64,000 bases of DNA, taken from positions 36,736 to 100,735 of the forward strand of contig CAZIFL010000007.1 of the NCBI GenBank assembly GCA_964539095.1. The letters are read 5' to 3'. How positions within the stretch are numbered: the stretch's first letter is position 1; every line of letters begins with the position of its first letter. The stretch comes from DAIPKP01 sp964539095. Its GTDB lineage: Bacteria; Synergistota; Synergistia; Synergistales; Aminiphilaceae. A program made the translations under genes and the position numbers. Of the stretch, positions 22,204-29,678 are shown one piece after another. The notes under the pieces were generated by a model. The model worked only from the letters and a program-made list of their open reading frames with translations. It was not told the origin of the DNA and ran no database searches.

Positions 22204-24037
22204 GGGAGGCTCCGGAATCTTCGGGGGGAGCACCATATCCATAGGTACCTGGCTTGAGATAGGAGGTAAATATCTCCAGGTGAGGCTGGCTCTGAAGGCG
22301 AGCGCTCGCATCAAGAAGCCTGGCAAGATCCTCTGCGGTGGCCTCCTTCTCAAAGTAGCGGGCAAGCTTATCAAGCCCCTGGAGGAAGAGATCCCGGTTC
22401 TGGGTGTGGGTGGCCACGGCGATCTGCAGATCTGCCAGAAATTTCTCCGCCTCAGTACGCTTCATCAGATGTTTCTGAGCGCGCTCCGCAAGCTCTATCC
22501 GCTCCTGCACCGATGGAGCCATACGAGCCCGAGCAAGAAGCCGATCCCCTATCATGCCATCTACCCCAAAGGCAAGCCCCCCCAGGGAACAGAAGAGCAG
22601 AAGAGCGCCGAAGGCCCGGACGAGCCAGGCATCATTCTTGAGGCGCGGCATTTCAAGAGGGAGAAACGTCCCCCCTCGAGAGGCAAGAGCCAGGGCAAGA
22701 GCAAACCAGAGAGAGTTTTCAATGCGGTGAAAGGGACGGGTCCAGAGAGCGTTGAACCAGAAAAGGCAGAGAAGCCCGTTAGCCCATATCGCCCAGGAGG
22801 GAAGCGGCTTCTTGCGCACCAGGGCGGCGATAAGAGAGACAAACCAGAAGAACGCTCCTCCGAGAAGGAGCACCCCCCCCAGAAAGCCCGTCTCGGCAAA
22901 CCACTGAAAGATCTCGTTATGAGCCCAGTAGGTATAACGGAAGGGCATGGATTCGAAGCGCTGGAACATGGCCTTCTGAGCCTCCAGGTAGTTCCACTTG
23001 AAGTGCCCCAACCCTACCCCTTTTACGGGGTTCTCCGCAATCATGGTAAGGGCGGTAGCCCAGATGCTGTCACGTCCGGCGATGCTTTTAGTCTCCGTCA
23101 CTACCTCAAGAGACTTTACCGCCAGCGTCCCCCCTCTTCCGAAGGAGAAAGAGAGCAGCATGGGGAGCAAGCCAAGGATAAGAATGCCCACAAGAATACG
23201 TCGGGAGGGGCGCATCCCTCCCCGCCAGTACCCTACGCCGAGGAAGACGAGCCCCACCAGCAGAGAGAGGATGGCGGATCGGCTGGTGGAGTTCCACAGC
23301 CCCCAGAAGGAGACGACGAGAAAGAGCGCATTTGCCCAGCTCCAGAAGGAGGTTCTGCCATCCTCCTTGCGGAAGGCTCCGGAAACCCAGTTATGGATAC
23401 AGCCAAAGACAGCGATGGCACACCAGAGGCCGAACATGTTCATCTGCCCGGTATTGCCGATGTACATTTTCACGTTCATGATGAAGGGGGCGATATCGGG
23501 GAACCCCCGTTTCTGAATTTCCGCAAAGATCGCATTCGCCGAGGCATTGGCCCCCGCCAGAAGAAGAACCCACTTGAGCCACCGACCCCACCAGTGTGTA
23601 GGGAACTGTCGGGCCATCACGTAGAGCCCGAAGAGAGAGGCAAAGAAGATCCACTCCTTGGCAAAGGTAGGCCAGGAGCTGGGAGAGATCCAGAGGGGCT
23701 GCAGAGTAACATAAAAAAGAAGTATTCCCCAGAGTACGCCGAAGGAATCGATGGAGAAGGAGAGCCGCCCTGGATAGTATCGAACCATCCGGTACCCCCC
23801 CCAGAGACAGAGAAGCCCTATGGGGACGAGGGAGACCACCCATTTCATAATGTGGAGGGTATCATACCAGTAAAGACCGGAAAAAATAATGTTCGGCAGT
23901 CCAAGAGATATCAGGAGTGCCGATGCCGCAAGCCACTGGGGGACCAGGGAGAGTTCCCCTTCGGAACTTTTCAGAGTAAAGGAGGAGAGTTCCTTTACTC
24001 TCTGGGATTTGCCGGTACCACGCTTCCTCTTTGCCAC
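22178..24037 (-). CDS. O-antigen-ligase/Wzy_C-family membrane protein, possible pilin-type O-oligosaccharyltransferase
   Basis: This 619-residue polytopic protein has about 10-12 membrane segments. A large periplasmic loop carries the Wzy_C signature GRDSIWATALTMIAENPVKG, GLGHFKWNYL and the conserved His in WAHNEIFQWFAETGFLGG. A soluble C-terminal tail of about 110 residues looks TPR-like (ERIELAERAQKHLMKR). The family joins O-antigen ligases, polymerases and protein O-oligosaccharyltransferases such as PglL/PilO. Because the next genes encode pseudopilins, a protein-glycosylating role is plausible, but this is inference. It starts 33 nt after parB. Confidence 0.78.
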   Translation of the reverse strand: MAKRKRGTGKSQRVKELSSFTLKSSEGELSLVPQWLAASALLISLGLPNIIFSGLYWYDTLHIMKWVVSLVPIGLLCLWGGYRMVRYYPGRLSFSIDSFGVLWGILLFYVTLQPLWISPSSWPTFAKEWIFFASLFGLYVMARQFPTHWWGRWLKWVLLLAGANASANAIFAEIQKRGFPDIAPFIMNVKMYIGNTGQMNMFGLWCAIAVFGCIHNWVSGAFRKEDGRTSFWSWANALFLVVSFWGLWNSTSRSAILSLLVGLVFLGVGYWRGGMRPSRRILVGILILGLLPMLLSFSFGRGGTLAVKSLEVVTETKSIAGRDSIWATALTMIAENPVKGVGLGHFKWNYLEAQKAMFQRFESMPFRYTYWAHNEIFQWFAETGFLGGVLLLGGAFFWFVSLIAALVRKKPLPSWAIWANGLLCLFWFNALWTRPFHRIENSLWFALALALASRGGTFLPLEMPRLKNDAWLVRAFGALLLFCSLGGLAFGVDGMIGDRLLARARMAPSVQERIELAERAQKHLMKRTEAEKFLADLQIAVATHTQNRDLFLQGLDKLARYFEKEATAEDLARLLDASARLQSQPHLEIFTSYLKPGTYGYGAPPEDSGASRESSPDSQ

Positions 24038-24070
24038 CCCGTAACGCCTCCTTGCAGGTTTGGAAAAACC

Positions 24071-25129
24071 TCAGGAAGAGGGAATCTCTTCCGAAGAACT
24101 CTCTTTTCCACTTATTTCAGTCTTCTCATTTTTTTCAGCTTTCCCCGCATTTTCGGTATCCTTCCAATGCGCGAGATCCACTCGAACTTCTACCACAAGC
24201 TGACTCTGCTGCAATTCCCGAACCTTGAGAATCACCGGCATCCCCTGGGATTTCCGATGCTCCACCAGAGAGACAAGCTCCTGAAGAAGATCTCCTGTAG
24301 GGCCGTCGGGGCCGCTGATACTTCCGGAGGCGATCTTTTTTTTCTCCGGAGCACCCTTTCTTTTACGCCGCACCTCCGAGGTCTTTCGGATATCCTTGGC
24401 CCGATGCTCTACATCTTTGGCGGGAAGACGTTCCTCCACAGCTTCCCGGGCGAGAAGAATCTGGGCCTCCCGATCAAGCCCCACCAGGGCGCGCGCCTGG
24501 CGTTCTCCCAAGTGCCCCTCCCGGAGCAGCTTCTGCACCTCTTCCTCCAGACGCAAAAGCCGGAGTTTGTTGGCCACCGATGCCTGGGATCTGCCAAGCC
24601 GTTCCGCCAGGGCACTCTGACTCTCTCCAGTGTGCTCCAAAATCTGCGCCAGAGAGGCGGCCTCCTCCACAGGAGAGAGGTCCTGACGCTGAATATTCTC
24701 CACCAGCGCCATAATGTGCTGCTCACGGTCATCCGCCTGAAGCAGCACCACCGGCACGGTCTCCATTCCCGCAAGCTTGCAGGCCCGCAGACGCCGCTCT
24801 CCGGATATCAGCTCGTACTTTCCATCTACAGAACGCACCGCCAGAGGCTGGAGAAGGCCCACAGAACGGATAGAGTCGGCCAGCTCTTTCAAAGCCTCTT
24901 CGTCGAAGTGTTTTCGGGGCTGTCGAGGATTCGGAGCAATCTCTCCGAGGGGAAGCGAAAGAAGAGAGTATTCCTCCTCAGCGTTGGGGGACTCGGGTAT
25001 TTCCAGGCCCTTTTCGGGATCCTCGAATTTTTCCGGAGAAGCCTCCTCCGGGAAAAGCTCCGGTTCGCCGGAAGGGGAGTTGTGTTCTCTGCGGCGCTTT
25101 TCCCCTGCGAGATACCGTACCACGTCCAT
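24071..25129 (-). CDS. ParB/Spo0J/Noc-family chromosome-organising protein
   Basis: The product is 352 residues. A variable acidic N-terminus is followed by the ParB N-domain (LPLGEIAPNPRQPRKHFDEE, SGERRLRACKLAG, ALVENIQRQDLSPVEEA) with the CTP-binding GERR(L)RA and ENIQR motifs. A helix-turn-helix (SALAERLGRSQASVANKLRL), a charged linker and a C-terminal dimerisation region come next. No parA is visible next to it, so a Noc-like or orphan ParB role is possible. It heads the operon leading into the gsp genes, an unusual position. Confidence 0.85.
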   Translation of the reverse strand: MDVVRYLAGEKRRREHNSPSGEPELFPEEASPEKFEDPEKGLEIPESPNAEEEYSLLSLPLGEIAPNPRQPRKHFDEEALKELADSIRSVGLLQPLAVRSVDGKYELISGERRLRACKLAGMETVPVVLLQADDREQHIMALVENIQRQDLSPVEEAASLAQILEHTGESQSALAERLGRSQASVANKLRLLRLEEEVQKLLREGHLGERQARALVGLDREAQILLAREAVEERLPAKDVEHRAKDIRKTSEVRRKRKGAPEKKKIASGSISGPDGPTGDLLQELVSLVEHRKSQGMPVILKVRELQQSQLVVEVRVDLAHWKDTENAGKAEKNEKTEISGKESSSEEIPSS

Positions 25130-25187
25130 GACAGGCCTCCTTCATAGCAACCGTACACGTGATCGCACACCGTATAGACCAGAGTGC

Positions 25188-25216
25188 ATTGTCCCATTAC
25201 CCTTCTCAGGGGTCAA
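25188..25216 (-). promoter_or_regulatory. Promoter of the parB-gsp operon
   Basis: TTGACC (25216-25211), a 17-nt spacer and GACAAT (25193-25188) lie on the minus strand, about 60 nt upstream of the parB ATG. Confidence 0.7.
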
Positions 25217-25222
25217 CCGCCA

Positions 25223-25255
25223 TTTACCGGAGGCAGAAAAAAGGCCTCCGGTAAA
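25223..25255 (-). terminator. Hairpin after dnaB, candidate terminator
   Basis: Perfect 12-bp arms (TTTACCGGAGGC / GCCTCCGGTAAA) enclose a 9-nt loop. It lies just after the dnaB stop and just before the parB promoter. The T run is in the loop rather than after the stem, so termination may be inefficient. Confidence 0.55.
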
Positions 25256-25267
25256 GAAGATGCTTCG

Positions 25268-26617
25268 TCAGGGCATGCGGCGCTCCAGGCTTTCGAACCG
25301 GGCGTATTCCCGAAGAAAGATAAGGCGCACCGTGCCGGTAGGACCATTTCGATGCTTGGCGATAATGATCTCCGCTCCATTATCTTCGGAATCCCTCCCG
25401 GAACTGGCTTCGTAATACCCCTGCCGGAAGAGAAGCACCACCATATCCGCATCCTGCTCAATGGCACCGCTATCCCGGAGATCCGAGAGCTGCGGTTTCT
25501 TATCGGTTCGCTGCTCCACCGCGCGGGAGAGCTGGGAGAGCGCCATCACGGGAACGTTCAGCTCCCGGGCAACCGCCTTGAGAGCCCGGGAAATCTCCGA
25601 AACCTCCTGCTGTTTGCTCTCCACACTCCGGGGAAGACGCATGAGCTGCAGATAGTCTACCACGATAAGCCCCACTTCTCCCACCCGGGAGACGAAACGG
25701 CGACACCGGGCCCGCATCTCCAGAGTGGAGAGATCTGCCCCGTCATCAATATAGATGGGAGCCCCCGCCAGGCGGTTCGCCGCATCCCCCAGTGTTTTCC
25801 ATGCCTTTTCCGGAAAGTTCCCCGTCCGCAGGTCGTGAATATTGATGCGCCCCTCGGAGCCGAGCATACGCTGGGCAAGTTGCTCCGCGCTCATTTCAAG
25901 GCTGAAGATAAGTACCGGCTTGCCCCCTCGCACCGCTGCATGCTGGGCCATATTGAGAGCCAGGGCAGTTTTTCCCATGGAGGGGCGTGCCGCCACAATA
26001 TTGAGACTTCCCGGCTGAAGCCCTCCGGTGAGAAGATCGAACTCCCCATACCCCGAAGCGGTTCCCGTAACCGCCTCCCCCCGGCGAAAGTTCGCCTGGA
26101 TCTGGTCGATGGTGTGAGGGAGAACTTCTTTGATATGCCGGAAGTCTCGCGTGGTGCCGCGCTGGGAAAGCTCGAAGATAAGCTTCTCCGACTCATCCAG
26201 CACATCTCCCAGGTCACGGTCTTCGGAAAAACCGAGACGGGCGATAACGCCCCCTGCCCGGATAAGCCGCCGGCGGAGAGCCTTTTCCCGAACAATTCGG
26301 GCATGGTACGAGGCATTAGCCGTGGTGGGAACGCTATCCACCACGGCGGCGATAAAGGACTGCCCCCCTAAAGTCTCCTCAAGCCCCCGGTTAGCCATCT
26401 CACCCGCAAAGGTAAGAGAGTCCACCGGCCGGTCCCCCCGGGCCATGTCCGCCATAATCTCAAAGGCCGCCCTGTACTTGGGGTCGTAGAAATCGTCGGG
26501 CACCAGGGTTTCAGTGCTATCGAGAAGGGCATCTCCGTCAAGGAGACAAGCCCCGAGGACGGCTCGTTCCGCCTCGAGGCTGTGGGGAGGTACGCGATCA
26601 AAAAGAGTTTGCTCCAC
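25268..26617 (-). CDS. dnaB: Replicative DNA helicase DnaB
   Basis: The product is 449 residues, the normal length. The N-terminal domain begins PPHSLEAERAVLGACLLDGD and has FYDPKYRAAFEIM. The RecA-like C-terminal domain has Walker A ARPSMGKTALALN at 210-222, Walker B LIVVDYLQLM and the arginine-finger region QREVSEI-like plus ALSQLSRAVEQR. It unwinds DNA at the fork. It closes the rpsF-ssb-rpsR-DUF2232-rplI operon, two nt after rplI. Confidence 0.97.
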   Translation of the reverse strand: MEQTLFDRVPPHSLEAERAVLGACLLDGDALLDSTETLVPDDFYDPKYRAAFEIMADMARGDRPVDSLTFAGEMANRGLEETLGGQSFIAAVVDSVPTTANASYHARIVREKALRRRLIRAGGVIARLGFSEDRDLGDVLDESEKLIFELSQRGTTRDFRHIKEVLPHTIDQIQANFRRGEAVTGTASGYGEFDLLTGGLQPGSLNIVAARPSMGKTALALNMAQHAAVRGGKPVLIFSLEMSAEQLAQRMLGSEGRINIHDLRTGNFPEKAWKTLGDAANRLAGAPIYIDDGADLSTLEMRARCRRFVSRVGEVGLIVVDYLQLMRLPRSVESKQQEVSEISRALKAVARELNVPVMALSQLSRAVEQRTDKKPQLSDLRDSGAIEQDADMVVLLFRQGYYEASSGRDSEDNGAEIIIAKHRNGPTGTVRLIFLREYARFESLERRMP

Positions 26618-26619
26618 GG

Positions 26620-27069
26620 CTATTCTTGGGACTCTACCGAAACGGTAAGGGAGGCTTCCACCCCAGGGTGGAGCTTCACCGTAAAGGGAAAGCTCCCAAG
26701 CTGACGGACAGGCTCTCCAAGCTTGACATTCCGTTTATCTACCTTTACCTGGAGCTGCCCCTCCAGAGCCTCTGCAACCTGAGCGGCGGTAACGCTTCCG
26801 AAAAGTTTTCCGCCCCCTCCGGTGCTCACCGATATGGTGACATTTCGCCCCTGGATATGCTTTTTAGTCTCCTCCGCCTGAGCCTCTTCTCTGGCAAGCT
26901 TGGATTCCTTTACCTTCTGCTGGTTCTTCCAATCCTTGAGCTTCCCTCCACTGGCCTCTTCTGCGAGCCCTCGGGGAAAGAGATAGTTTCTTCCGTATCC
27001 CTCGGAGACCTCCACGAGATCCCCAGCCTTGCCGAGCTTTCGAACATCCTGCTTCAAAATAACCTGCAT
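26620..27069 (-). CDS. rplI: 50S ribosomal protein L9
   Basis: The product is 149 residues. It starts MQVILKQDVRKLGKAGDLVE and VSEGYGRNYLFPRGLA, the L9 N-terminal signature, followed by a long connecting helix and the C-terminal rRNA-binding domain (KLFGSVTAAQVAEAL). ATG 27069 is the conserved start; a GTG three codons upstream overlaps the preceding gene and is less likely. Confidence 0.97.
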   Translation of the reverse strand: MQVILKQDVRKLGKAGDLVEVSEGYGRNYLFPRGLAEEASGGKLKDWKNQQKVKESKLAREEAQAEETKKHIQGRNVTISVSTGGGGKLFGSVTAAQVAEALEGQLQVKVDKRNVKLGEPVRQLGSFPFTVKLHPGVEASLTVSVESQE

Positions 27070-27074
27070 GGATC

Positions 27075-28025
27075 TCACCTTCCTATGCGTGAACGGATAT
27101 CAAACCACATATCAATGATGCCGAGTACCAACGCGAGCTGCGAGAGAAAGGGCACCATAAGAAGCAGCACGAAGACTCCCCAGCGCCAGGCTCCTATTTT
27201 TCTGGATTTCAGGAACGCCAGAACCACCGCACTTCCCTGGAGAAAAAAGAGCATACTCACGAGGATGCGCAGATTGACCCCGATCTTCAGGGGGATAGAC
27301 CCCGCCCCCGAAGAGGAGCCAAGAAAAAGGAGCACCGCCGAAGCCAAGAGAGCCCAGAAGATGCTTTTGGGAAAACGCCAGGTTTCGAAGGAGGGGAGAG
27401 GAGGCAGGGTTTCCCTCCGAAGGCGCCGGAGCACCGCCGCACTCACGGCATAGCTCAAAAAGGCATCCACTCCCGAGGCCATTACAAGAAGGGCAGGAAA
27501 GAGAAGGGGGAGCATGGAGAGCATCCCCTCCATCTGGGAACGAACAACCCCCAGAGTCTCCGGCGTCGCCTGGCTGAACATGGCAAGAGCCGCATCGGTC
27601 ATGCGACGCACTTCCTCAGGATCCACGGAAAAAGGGTTAATCCCCGTCATTTTCGTGGCAATTACCATGAGAAGTAGCTTCGCTCCGAGAGAGACCAGTA
27701 AGGCATACAGAAGAATCTCCACCGCCGTGGAATAACGTCGGGCGAAGTAGCCCAGGGCAATCCCCGTGGCCCCAAACCCAAGACCGAAGAAAAGCCCTCC
27801 GAGAACTCCCGTCATGGTGGTAACAATGACCATGGCCACTGCCGTTCCGAGAAGCGCTCTGCCAAGGCTGTGACGAAGGCCAAGCACAACGAGCGGAGCG
27901 GGGCAGACCAACGCCACCGCAACCCCCGCTATGGGGAGAAAATGACTTGCCAGAAAAAGAACCACCGCCAAAGCCACCAGAAGCCCGGACTCCACAAGCC
28001 CCCGGGTAGGATTATGTTCCATCAT
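27075..28025 (-). CDS. DUF2232 (YybS-like) integral membrane protein
   Basis: The product is 316 residues with about eight membrane helices (GLLVALAVVLFLASHFLPIA, ALLGTAVAMVIVTTMTGVLG, LLPLLFPALLVMASGVDAFL and others). This is the YybS/DUF2232 family, repeatedly found between rpsR and rplI in Gram-positive and related genomes. Its job is not established; an S-component-like transport role has been suggested from fold. ATG 28025 has AGGAGG 7-8 nt upstream. Confidence 0.8.
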   Translation of the reverse strand: MMEHNPTRGLVESGLLVALAVVLFLASHFLPIAGVAVALVCPAPLVVLGLRHSLGRALLGTAVAMVIVTTMTGVLGGLFFGLGFGATGIALGYFARRYSTAVEILLYALLVSLGAKLLLMVIATKMTGINPFSVDPEEVRRMTDAALAMFSQATPETLGVVRSQMEGMLSMLPLLFPALLVMASGVDAFLSYAVSAAVLRRLRRETLPPLPSFETWRFPKSIFWALLASAVLLFLGSSSGAGSIPLKIGVNLRILVSMLFFLQGSAVVLAFLKSRKIGAWRWGVFVLLLMVPFLSQLALVLGIIDMWFDIRSRIGR

Positions 28026-28094
28026 GCCCATTCCTCCTGGAGATACAAACAACGAGGGGAGGGACCGCTCCCCCCCCTCGCACTCATTGCATAG

Positions 28095-28352
28095 CTATTC
28101 AGCCGTAAAGGGCAGAAGCGCCATAACCCGGGCACGCTTGATCGCTCTCGTGAGCTGACGCTGGTGCAGAGCGCAGTTTCCCGTCACTCTCCGGGGAAGA
28201 ATCTTTCCGCGATCGGAAACGTATTTTTTCAGACGCTCAAGGTCCTTATAGTCCACGCTCTCCAGCTTATCCACGCAGAAAAAGCAGACCTTAGGACGCC
28301 GTTTTCCTCTTCGTTTGTTAGCATTGTTGCTGTTACCGCCTTGAAAGGCCAT
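28095..28352 (-). CDS. rpsR: 30S ribosomal protein S18
   Basis: The product is 85 residues. It contains CFFCVDKLESVDYKDLERL and LPRRVTGNCALHQRQLTRAI, the S18 signature. The Cys pairs (CFFC and the later Cys/His) suggest the zinc-ribbon form. It lies in the standard rpsF-ssb-rpsR order. Confidence 0.97.
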   Translation of the reverse strand: MAFQGGNSNNANKRRGKRRPKVCFFCVDKLESVDYKDLERLKKYVSDRGKILPRRVTGNCALHQRQLTRAIKRARVMALLPFTAE

Positions 28353-28388
28353 GTAGCGCCGCCTCCTTCCAATCCAGTGTATCTACGG

Positions 28389-28961
28389 CTAGAAGGGGAT
28401 ATCCTCGTCATCTTCCCCCCCGCCGCCAGGGACGTCTCCGTCTCCGACTTCGGAAAAATCAAGGGGGAACTCATCAGAAAAACCGCCATCCCGTAGGCTT
28501 TTAGCCTTTTCTTGGGGCTGGTGCTGGGGCTGGGATCTCTGCGGTGCCTGAGGCCGGGGTTCGCGAAAAGTTTCTCCTGAACGCTCCCCTCCCTCACGGG
28601 GGGAACCGGAAGCGTCTTCATCCTTGCGACCTCCCCCGAGGAACTGTATAGCCTGAGCCACGATTTCGGTGGCATAGCGTTTCTGGCCGTCCCGCCCCTC
28701 GTAGCTTCGCACAGAGATACGTCCCTCCACAAGGATCGCACTCCCCTTCCGGAGATAGCGATCACAGTTTTCAGCCTGGGTTCCCCAGACAACAGCGGGT
28801 ATGAAATCCACCTCTTCGTGGGCTTCTCCGTTCTGCCCCCGCCACTGACGGTTTACCGCCACCACAAGCCGGGCCACAGCCGTACCGCTTGCAGTATAAC
28901 GGATTTCAGGGTCCCTTGCGAGATTTCCGATGATGATGGCTTTGTTAAATCCCCGAGCCAT
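28389..28961 (-). CDS. ssb: Single-stranded DNA-binding protein
   Basis: The product is 190 residues. The OB fold covers residues 1-105 (GFNKAIIIGNLARDPEIRYT, WGTQAENCDRYLRKGSAILV). A disordered Gln/Pro/Gly-rich linker follows. The acidic C-terminal tip DDEDIPF recruits replication and repair partners. It sits between rpsF and rpsR. Confidence 0.97.
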   Translation of the reverse strand: MARGFNKAIIIGNLARDPEIRYTASGTAVARLVVAVNRQWRGQNGEAHEEVDFIPAVVWGTQAENCDRYLRKGSAILVEGRISVRSYEGRDGQKRYATEIVAQAIQFLGGGRKDEDASGSPREGGERSGETFREPRPQAPQRSQPQHQPQEKAKSLRDGGFSDEFPLDFSEVGDGDVPGGGGEDDEDIPF

Positions 28962-28977
28962 AGAATATCCTCCTTAC

Positions 28978-29265
28978 CTACTTCTCGTCCAACCGGACCA
29001 CCACGTGCCGCATAACGGAGTTCCGCAGCTTGAGAAGCCGCTCCATCTCGCGGATTTTGGTCCTCTCAACGGTAAAGGTATAGACGCTATAGAAACCCTC
29101 GCGGATCTTATCGATTTCGTAGGCAAGACGCCGCTTGCCCCAGTTATCGATCTTGGAGATCTCTCCCCCCTGATTCTTCACAAGCTCCGCGATATCCTCA
29201 GCCGCAGCTTTGTGATCCTCAATTTCGGGGTGGAACAGCACCATCATTTCATAAGGTCGCACCAC
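28978..29265 (-). CDS. rpsF: 30S ribosomal protein S6
   Basis: The product is 95 residues. It has RPYEMMVLFHPEI at the start and WGKRRLAYEIDKIREGFYSV, the S6 core. The start is GTG at 29265, with GGAGGTG about 7 nt upstream. S6 binds S18 on the 30S platform, and the pair often represses this operon through the mRNA leader. Confidence 0.96.
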   Translation of the reverse strand: MVRPYEMMVLFHPEIEDHKAAAEDIAELVKNQGGEISKIDNWGKRRLAYEIDKIREGFYSVYTFTVERTKIREMERLLKLRNSVMRHVVVRLDEK

Positions 29266-29293
29266 CGGTCACCTCCTCCCTCTGGACTTAACG

Positions 29294-29322
29294 GCCCGAA
29301 ACGTCATTGTATTTTTTCGGGC
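29294..29322 (-). promoter_or_regulatory. Leader hairpin upstream of rpsF, candidate S6:S18 autoregulatory element
   Basis: An 8-bp perfect stem (GCCCGAAA / TTTCGGGC) with a 13-nt loop lies in the rpsF leader, directly followed in the RNA by CGTTAAGTCC, which gives the sequence GGGCCG at the stem base. Known S6:S18 leaders contain a stem with a conserved CCG trinucleotide. The match here is suggestive, not proven. Confidence 0.4.
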
Positions 29323-29340
29323 AGGGAACAACAGCGTAGA

Positions 29341-29369
29341 ATTATACGTTATTTTCGAGAATTACGCAA
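29341..29369 (-). promoter_or_regulatory. Promoter of the rpsF-dnaB operon
   Basis: TTGCGT (29369-29364), a 17-nt spacer and a consensus TATAAT (29346-29341) lie on the minus strand. It overlaps the last codons of the upstream divIC-like gene and gives a leader of about 70 nt. Confidence 0.8.
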
Positions 29370-29666
29370 CGTTTCGTCGCGAGAATCTCCGTAATCAAGC
29401 CAAAAAAGCCGTTCATCCGGACCCAGCATGTTGAAATCTCTTCGCGCAATCTCCGCAAGCCCCTCTTCGGTCTGTGCATATCGGAGCTGTTCCTTGGTAG
29501 ATTCCAGCTTGCGCTGGAGCTGTGTCAGGACGGTCATCTTCCGATCAAGAAGCACCGTAAGCCGATGCATCCGGGTAAGCTCGTAGCTGTAGGAGGTCCA
29601 GAGTGCCCCAAGACAGACCCCTACCAGCGTAAAGAGCACAACCCAACGAAGGCGAGGGGGCCTCAC
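29349..29666 (-). CDS. FtsB/DivIC-family septum formation initiator
   Basis: The product is 105 residues. A short cytoplasmic start is followed by one membrane helix (WVVLFTLVGVCLGALWTSYS), a coiled coil (LLDRKMTVLTQLQRKLESTK) and the family-typical end EEGLAEIARRDFNMLGPDE. These bitopic proteins join FtsL and FtsQ in the divisome. It follows argS by 12 nt and is probably cotranscribed with it. Confidence 0.82.
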   Translation of the reverse strand: MRPPRLRWVVLFTLVGVCLGALWTSYSYELTRMHRLTVLLDRKMTVLTQLQRKLESTKEQLRYAQTEEGLAEIARRDFNMLGPDERLFWLDYGDSRDETLRNSRK

Positions 29667-29678
29667 AGAGTGCTCCCG

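Noticed and set aside
21884..25147. Plus-strand open frame of 1087 codons
   Set aside because: It lies opposite gspJ, the Wzy_C gene and parB, which have clear motifs. The translation is Pro/Arg/His-rich without family features, a shadow of high-GC codon usage.
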